Of a stretch of DNA of 64,000 nt, positions 59,181-64,000 are shown piece by piece; the stretch's first letter is position 1; the number at the start of each line of letters is the position of its first letter. Under the pieces are notes generated by a model. The model saw only the letters and a program-made list of their open reading frames with translations. It was not told the DNA's origin and did not search any database. Location: positions 17,785,320 through 17,849,319 of the forward strand of contig CM034601.1 of assembly GCA_020091685.1 (NCBI GenBank). The letters are read 5' to 3'. This DNA comes from Lutjanus erythropterus. Taxonomy: Eukaryota; Chordata; Actinopteri; Lutjaniformes; Lutjanidae. The position numbers and the translations under genes are program-made.

Positions 59181-62100
59181 TACCTTTCCCAGTGTTTGTG
59201 GTTGAGTCCACTGAAGTCATCGAGCTTGGCGATTTCTTTAAGGTACTGAGCCAGTTTATACAGCTCCCTGTCCTTCTCCCTGTTCAGATGGGCCTTCATG
59301 AAGGGTCGGATCTAACACACACAAACACACACACACATAGACACGCACACACGATATGCTTTAGAAAAACACTATGACAATGATGAGGAACAGGATAAAA
59401 AGAATGATGATGATGTTGGCCGCCTACCTTTAATCCGTTCTGTGGGTTCATGAGGAAGTTTCTTCCGATGTCATCAAACATGATGGTGTTCTTCCTGTTG
59501 TAAAATTCTCCGTACTTCCCCCATATCACACCCAGCGGCTTCACCTGGATATGTGTCATCAAACACACTACATCACTCCTATCATCCTCTGACAAAGCAA
59601 CAAACCTCAGCCAAAAACTCCATGTAGAGACAAGTTATTTCTGTGTGTGGCCCTTTCTCAAACCGATCCCTCATCCCAAGCACTCCAGTGTCAGTCCACA
59701 CACAAGTTCAGACTCTCCAAAATATAGTGTAATAATATTAGTGCCAGACCGATCAGACTGATATATCGATTGGCCAATAATGGCCTATCACAGCTACATT
59801 TGTCTATAATTGGTGGCGTTTTTTTTATTTTATATATTGCATTATATATATGTATATCTTTATATATTACATGTTATTGTTTGGGAGCAACATTTTATTT
59901 TGATCCTTTTTCTTAATTCAAATAGAACTATCTATATTATAAGAAATGGTGCAGATTATACCAACCTCCACAACCCCTCTCTTAGGGGTATGTACTGTGA
60001 TCATTGCTGCACTGTCCAGCATGAACGTAACCTTGTAGTTTGGGTTGTCCGTCACTCCCAGCTCCTACACACACACACAAACACACGTGGACAGCAGTGT
60101 TATCTTCTGGTCCCTTCTATACCCAAGCACTGTGGGTTAAATTTAATAACACTGCCACCTTCTGGCGAGAAAAGGGTACAGTACAGTCATAGTAACAGTC
60201 AGATGGCCAGGGGATAATCAGATTTTTGAAGAGAATACAAAAAGTGGAATACTTACTTTCATTTTGGCATCAATCCACTTCATACTTGTAGCAGCTGAGG
60301 AGAGAAAGCACATGTGCAAGATGTATACTCCTAGAGATTACTGAGTACCAGAATGGAGAGGAAATCAAGAACAACAAATGGCCGTAAAATATGTCAGTAT
60401 ATTAGTGGATATTAAAATAAGGTTGTAGTGAGGCTGTCCAGTAGCCCAGCAGTGCAGAAACACTGTGCACTATAAACTGACCATTTACAAACACTGTACA
60501 GTAAGTGTTGCATTTTCAAAGAACTGCAGCCATAAATATTTTAACAGCTGCATTCCCCTTGTTATCTACAGTAATGCATGCAAGTTAGTCCAATTTAGAC
60601 CTGAAGGAGAAGAGAAGAGAAGAGAAGAGAAGAGAATAGAAGAGAAGAGAAGAGAAGAGAAGAGAAGAGAAGAGAAGAGAAGAGAAGAGAAGAGAAAAAA
60701 GAAAAGAAAAGAAAAGAAGATACATACACCAGATGACAATGTCATAGTCCTCATATGCTGACGTCAGAAACTCGTGAAGGTATGGTCTCATCAGCTCCTG
60801 ACCCGTTTCTGCACACGACTTGTGATCTAAACACACATAGGATTCAGACATCAATTCATAGTGTTTAACAAATCGTCCTGTACTGCTGACTAACATTACA
60901 AGACTAGGGATGGGAATCAAGAACCGTTCCAGCTGAGAACCAGTTCCAAATTGTCCATCAGAATCATATGCCTCAGAGCTGTCTGGCAGTTGCGCACTGC
61001 AACACTGCATCTACACTGCTGAAATATTTGCAACAAGAGGTGGCTGAGAGGGAGAACTGCTCTCAAGAGTGACTTCATTTCATGAAGACGATAACAACGG
61101 CCTTGTTGTAATATCTGTAAATGACCATTTAAAGTAAGGATGGAAACACCAGCAATATTGATGATGCATTTTTCTACACAACATGGGCTTTTATTCCATG
61201 AAAGCCCTGTATTTGACACTCTATGCATGACTGCCACTACTTCTAAACTGAGCAGCACATCTGTTACCAAGGGTAACTGTCCTGTTGTAAATCAATACAG
61301 GCAACCTTTACAAATGTATTCTTTGACTAAGACCAACCTAAATGAAAACTAATGCTTTAAAATTATTCTTCCAGACAGACATTGAAGCTTTTGCACTCCT
61401 GTCACACGCATGACTTTTTCTACTGGTTTCTACTGTGCATGCCTACTTTTTTCCCCAACACAAAATTTAACAGGTATCAGTAAGAAAATTGATAAAGAAT
61501 CTGACAGAAAAGCAGAATCAATAATGGCACTGGCATCAATAAAATCTTATCATTTTCCATCCAATACAGGACAAGTAAGCAAAATACAAATTTTGATTGC
61601 ACCTACAGAACATATGCATCTGCGCACATGAAGAAAAGAAAAAGTGGAGTCGCAGCATTAAAGTAATGTACAGTTAGAGTAAACATACAGTGTTTGCTAT
61701 TAGAAACCAATTATTTAATGAGTCATACAGTCAGCAGATTCACAGTCATGTTCTTAAAGAGACAAATGTTGTTGTCACTGTAACTCACCAAACAGTGTAT
61801 AATCCACATCCAGTACCAGAAGCCTCTTTCCTTCTCTGGGAGGGTTCAACTCCTCCACCTTGTAGTCTTTTACTCTGCGGGCTATTTTAGCCAGGTTCTC
61901 CTCTCTAGAGACATACAGCAGAACAACATTTATTTCTCAGACACACAGATGCATTTTCCTGTCACAAATTTCATCGTACTTTTACAGACGCACAGACACA
62001 CAAAAATCCCATTAGAAAAACATCTAACCTGTTCTCCACTTCAATGACCTCCTCCTCGATGTCAAAATCGTTGACAACGTCATCATTTTCTGGGGGAGGG

Positions 62101-63581
62101 GCTAAAACCTCTTCCTTCACAAAACAAAACACACGCACAGTTTAAAGTGTATCAGTCAGTCAAGTGGAACCTTTAACACAACACAGTAAATAAAGCTAAT
62201 TAGGCAACATGTGAGCCCACAAAAATGACAACACTGTAGTCAACAGCTTGAAGGATCATAGACCTAGACAATAACACATTAGTGATATGTATTGATAATA
62301 GACACTCCATCAAGAACAAGAAGAAAATTCTTCAATAGAGAGAAAGCACATAACAAATATGCCCTTGCTCATAAAGAGCCTCTCATATCTTTGATAATGG
62401 AGGATACAAAGAGTGAGGAAACGGTTAATCACTTAACAGGTGTCTTGCACCATCAACATGCATCACAACAGCAGAGGAGTCAGGAGTCAGTTAATTTCTC
62501 TATCACCCTGTCACCTACCAGGCTCTCCTCTCTGGTGCCCATCATCATGATCTTAGTGTTTGGCTTCAGCTTCAACGAGCCCAGCTTCACCTCATCCTCA
62601 GCAGGTTTACCTGGACGAGGGAAAGATAGACAGAAGGGACAGAAGGAGAAGAGGGAGATTAATTTACAGTTTAAAAACAAACAAATTAAAAATGACATGA
62701 AATAGAAATCCAGACAGGTGGAGAAACAGGTAGCAGGTAACAGGCTGAGAAATGGACAAAACATCAACTAATTATGAATGTGGATTAACACGGCTAAAGC
62801 CTCGGGAAACAAAGGTGTGGAATTTTTGATTTCCTTTTTAAAGAGAGGTTTCATACATATTATTAACAGTAATGTAAGTCATAAATAGGGATAATACGGA
62901 CAAAAACAAATTCAATCTCTTCAATTAATTAATAATTTTTAAGAAAAAAAATCTGATTTCAGTTTCTCAAATGCGAATATTTTATGGTTTCTTTACTCCT
63001 CTATAAAAGTAAGGTTGTGGACAAAACAAGACATTTGAGGACATAATCTTGGGCTTTGGGAAACAGTGATCAACATTTTTTACCATTTTCACACATTTTA
63101 TGGATTAAACAACTAACTGATCAATTGAGAAAATGACTGAGTGAAACTAATCATTAGTTGCAGCCCTAGTGGATATAATTACTAAGTAGGTAATGGCAAA
63201 TAACTGAACTGTTAGAACAGTCTGGTAAGTTGAGAAATTCACAACCTTTTACTGTAAAGCAGCCTTTAAAACCAGAAAGACAACACTTAATGATAAAAGG
63301 ATATCCAAAATCTAAGATAGTATCCAGTCTCATATCACAGTAAGTATCACAGTCTGGATATAACATGGCATTATTAACACTATGTCTTCCAGGTATAACA
63401 CAGTTGTGATCGCTGACGCCCTCTCACCTTTGACCTTGAGTCCCAGTAGTTTCTGTCTCTCTGGCAGCACCCCAGTCAAGGTCTTAATGGACTGTTTCAG
63501 GTCCATCACTGTGTCCTCCTCAGACAGAGAACTGATGGAGTACTCCTGACCTCCCCACTTTATGATCACTGACACTGACAT
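58648..63581 (-). CDS. ublcp1: Ubiquitin-like domain-containing CTD phosphatase 1, ten coding exons
   Basis: Minus-strand exons 63581-63428, 62610-62519, 62114-62029, 61904-61789, 60826-60728, 60294-60257, 60064-59966, 59544-59428, 59311-59184 and 58678-58648 join to 960 nt, 319 residues (human 318). UBLCP1 is known as a nuclear phosphatase that docks on the 19S proteasome through its ubiquitin-like domain. Seen here: a ubiquitin-like domain 1-78 ([24 protein letters not shown]); an acidic segment [13 protein letters not shown]; the HAD catalytic motif DVDYTLF with Asp143 and Asp145; motif II IVIWSAT at 179-185; and motif [12 protein letters not shown] around Asp252-Asp253. All catalytic residues are present. 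The start at 63581 gives the N-terminus aligned with human. It is convergent with il12b, as in human. Several acceptors are GT-rich instead of pyrimidine-rich. Confidence 0.96.
58681..58744. repeat. (AC)32 microsatellite abutting the ublcp1 intron 9 acceptor
   Basis: Thirty-two perfect AC units on the plus strand; in ublcp1 RNA this reads (GT)32 next to the 3' splice site. Confidence 0.95.
59123..59179. repeat. (TG)n microsatellite abutting the ublcp1 intron 9 donor
   Basis: About 28 perfect TG units on the plus strand; in ublcp1 RNA this is (CA)n starting four bases after the donor GT. Confidence 0.95.
59184..59311 (-). CDS. ublcp1: ublcp1 coding exon 9
   Basis: Residues 268-309 plus two bases: [20 protein letters not shown] through NHKHWE, the C-terminal helices. 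Its acceptor follows a GT-rich stretch, and its donor GTAGAC runs straight into an (AC)n repeat. Confidence 0.95.
59428..59544 (-). CDS. ublcp1: ublcp1 coding exon 8 (HAD motif III)
   Basis: Thirty-nine codons in phase 0: [11 protein letters not shown] through [10 protein letters not shown], with the Mg-binding acidic pair in MFDDIGRNF. Acceptor ATATCCAG, donor GTAGGC. Confidence 0.96.
59966..60064 (-). CDS. ublcp1: ublcp1 coding exon 7
   Basis: Thirty-three codons in phase 0 at both ends: [20 protein letters not shown] through KRGVVE. The acceptor tract is GTGTGTGTAG, not pyrimidine-rich; the donor is GTTGGT. Confidence 0.94.
60257..60294 (-). CDS. ublcp1: ublcp1 coding exon 6 (38-base micro-exon)
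   Basis: Only 38 bases. It completes Ser183 and encodes [12 protein letters not shown], with part of HAD motif II. Acceptor TCTCCTCAG, donor GTAAGT. The small size makes it easy for gene finders to miss; the frame and the match to the human protein support it. Confidence 0.93.
60606..60720 (-). repeat. (TTCTC)n pyrimidine tract in ublcp1 intron 5
   Basis: On the plus strand this is an AGAAG pentamer array changing to AAAAG units. In the ublcp1 RNA it is an almost pure pyrimidine run starting right after the donor GTATGTA. Confidence 0.9.
60728..60826 (-). CDS. ublcp1: ublcp1 coding exon 5
   Basis: Residues 150-182 plus one base (DHKSCAETG through DYDIVIW). The donor is GTATGT at 60727: the alternative GTGTAT two bases earlier breaks the frame into exon 6. 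A near-pure pyrimidine tract follows the donor in the RNA. Confidence 0.94.
61789..61904 (-). CDS. ublcp1: ublcp1 coding exon 4 (catalytic DxDxT)
   Basis: Residues 111-149 plus one base. It carries [11 protein letters not shown], the HAD motif I with nucleophile Asp143 and acid/base Asp145. The acceptor is GTCTCTAG after a 124-base intron; the donor is GTGAGT. Confidence 0.96.
62029..62114 (-). CDS. ublcp1: ublcp1 coding exon 3
   Basis: Residues 83-110 plus two bases: the Pro-rich and acidic hinge ([18 protein letters not shown]) between the ubiquitin-like and phosphatase domains. The acceptor is TTTTGTGAAG, with a poor pyrimidine tract. Confidence 0.93.
62519..62610 (-). CDS. ublcp1: ublcp1 coding exon 2
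   Basis: Residues 52-82, closing the ubiquitin-like domain with [17 protein letters not shown]. Acceptor CGTCCAG, donor GTAGGT; ends in phase 0. Confidence 0.95.
62911..63167. mobile_element. MITE with GGGCTGCAAC end, copy 5 (reverse)
   Basis: Reverse orientation: it ends TTAGTTGCAGCCCT at 63154-63167 and contains the complement of the CAGTGTTTCCCAAAGCCC block. It sits in ublcp1 intron 1. Confidence 0.75.
63428..63581 (-). CDS. ublcp1: ublcp1 coding exon 1
   Basis: Residues 1-51 plus one base, most of the ubiquitin-like fold. An in-frame GTG lies three codons upstream, but the ATG at 63581-63579 gives the same spacing to KWGG as in human. The donor is GTGAGA. Confidence 0.95.
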
Positions 63582-64000
63582 GGCACACACAGGGGCTCTT
63601 CACACACATACACACGCAACCACACCCACTCGGCACACTTTGAGGCAGATATTTCCAGCTACGGTGACAAACATGCACACGGACACCTTGCAAAGAGAGG
63701 GGGGACAGGGCAAAGTAACAGGAGGTGTAAGTGGCTGTAGCTTGAGCAAAACATAGAGAGCAGCTAATAATGAAACACAGAGAGCAAAACGTGGCATCAC
63801 TATTGTTAAGCATGTGTTGTTTTGACTGGCTAAATCGAGACACAACGGCCAAATGCCAGCTAATCAGAGCAGACACGCTGACAGTCTCTGGTTGTTGATA
63901 TTTTTAGCATGAGATGGCTAACATTGACTAGCAACAATGTAAAAACGAGAGGTAACCCAGTCAGCTAGCTAACATTAGCTTGCCCAGCTGCACGGTGTGG
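63582..64000 (-). promoter_or_regulatory. ublcp1: ublcp1 5' UTR and promoter region
   Basis: Sequence upstream of the ublcp1 start, up to the window edge. On the minus strand a pyrimidine tract ending CTCTCTTTGCAAG near 63689 could be the acceptor of a 5'-UTR intron. No TATA box is evident. Confidence 0.35.

Larger units (their letters stand above)
58679..59183 (-). other. ublcp1: ublcp1 intron 9 with complementary (AC)n and (GT)n ends
   Basis: In the sense strand this 505-base intron begins GTAGAC and then (AC) repeats (plus-strand 59123-59179), and ends with (GT)32 (plus-strand 58681-58744) directly followed by AG. No polypyrimidine tract is present at the 3' end. The two repeats are complementary in RNA. 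Confidence 0.85.

Noticed and set aside
62292..62705. Plus-strand 137-codon frame in the ublcp1 gene
   Set aside because: It runs antisense across ublcp1 exon 2 and its flanking introns; no domain of its own.
1..64000. CRISPR arrays, operons, prokaryotic defence loci, rRNA or tRNA genes
   Set aside because: None seen. The only tRNA-like sequence is the head of the SINE at 11.4 kb, and regular repeats are microsatellites or minisatellites without unique spacers.

Overview
This window is nuclear DNA from a ray-finned fish, most likely a spiny-rayed (percomorph-type) teleost; that placement is inference. The support is three spliced vertebrate genes with GT-AG introns, many (CA)n/(GT)n and (AGAAG)n microsatellites, and a repeat content of Tc1, Harbinger, L2-like, tRNA-SINE and short inverted-repeat elements. 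There is no operon, CRISPR array or other prokaryotic organisation.

Layout. 0-25.6 kb is a gene desert of decayed transposons, simple repeats and a few repeat-poor islands that may be conserved noncoding DNA; it also holds a decayed fibronectin-III-like coding remnant near 5.5-6.1 kb. 25.6-44.6 kb is ubtd2 on the plus strand: a CpG-rich first exon, two further coding exons and introns of 6.5 and 10.6 kb full of repeats. 44.6-48.9 kb is intergenic. 48.9-55.2 kb is il12b on the plus strand: a noncoding first exon, then eight coding exons giving 320 residues. About 55.2-63.9 kb is ublcp1 on the minus strand, convergent with il12b: ten coding exons giving 319 residues. All coding junctions of the three genes were assembled by hand, and all keep frame with GT-AG introns.

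How the genes relate. il12b encodes the p40 subunit shared by IL-12 and IL-23. ublcp1 encodes a ubiquitin-like-domain HAD phosphatase that acts on the nuclear proteasome. ubtd2 encodes a cytosolic adaptor with a ubiquitin-like domain. The tail-to-tail il12b/ublcp1 pair matches the human 5q33 arrangement. In human, ubtd2 lies in 5q35, so its adjacency to il12b here is a lineage difference. No shared pathway is implied beyond the coincidence that two ubiquitin-like-domain genes flank il12b.

Most notable signals. (1) The last ublcp1 intron starts with an (AC)n tract at its 5' splice site and ends with (GT)32 directly against its 3' AG, with no polypyrimidine tract, so the splice sites could be bridged by an RNA duplex. 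(2) A transposon insertion can be read as filled and empty sites within the window, and it shows a TTAA target duplication shared by several elements with related ends. (3) A nested transposon pair lies in the presumed ublcp1 3' region. I found no convincing new multi-gene system; the splice-site architecture of ublcp1 is the strongest candidate for unusual biology.
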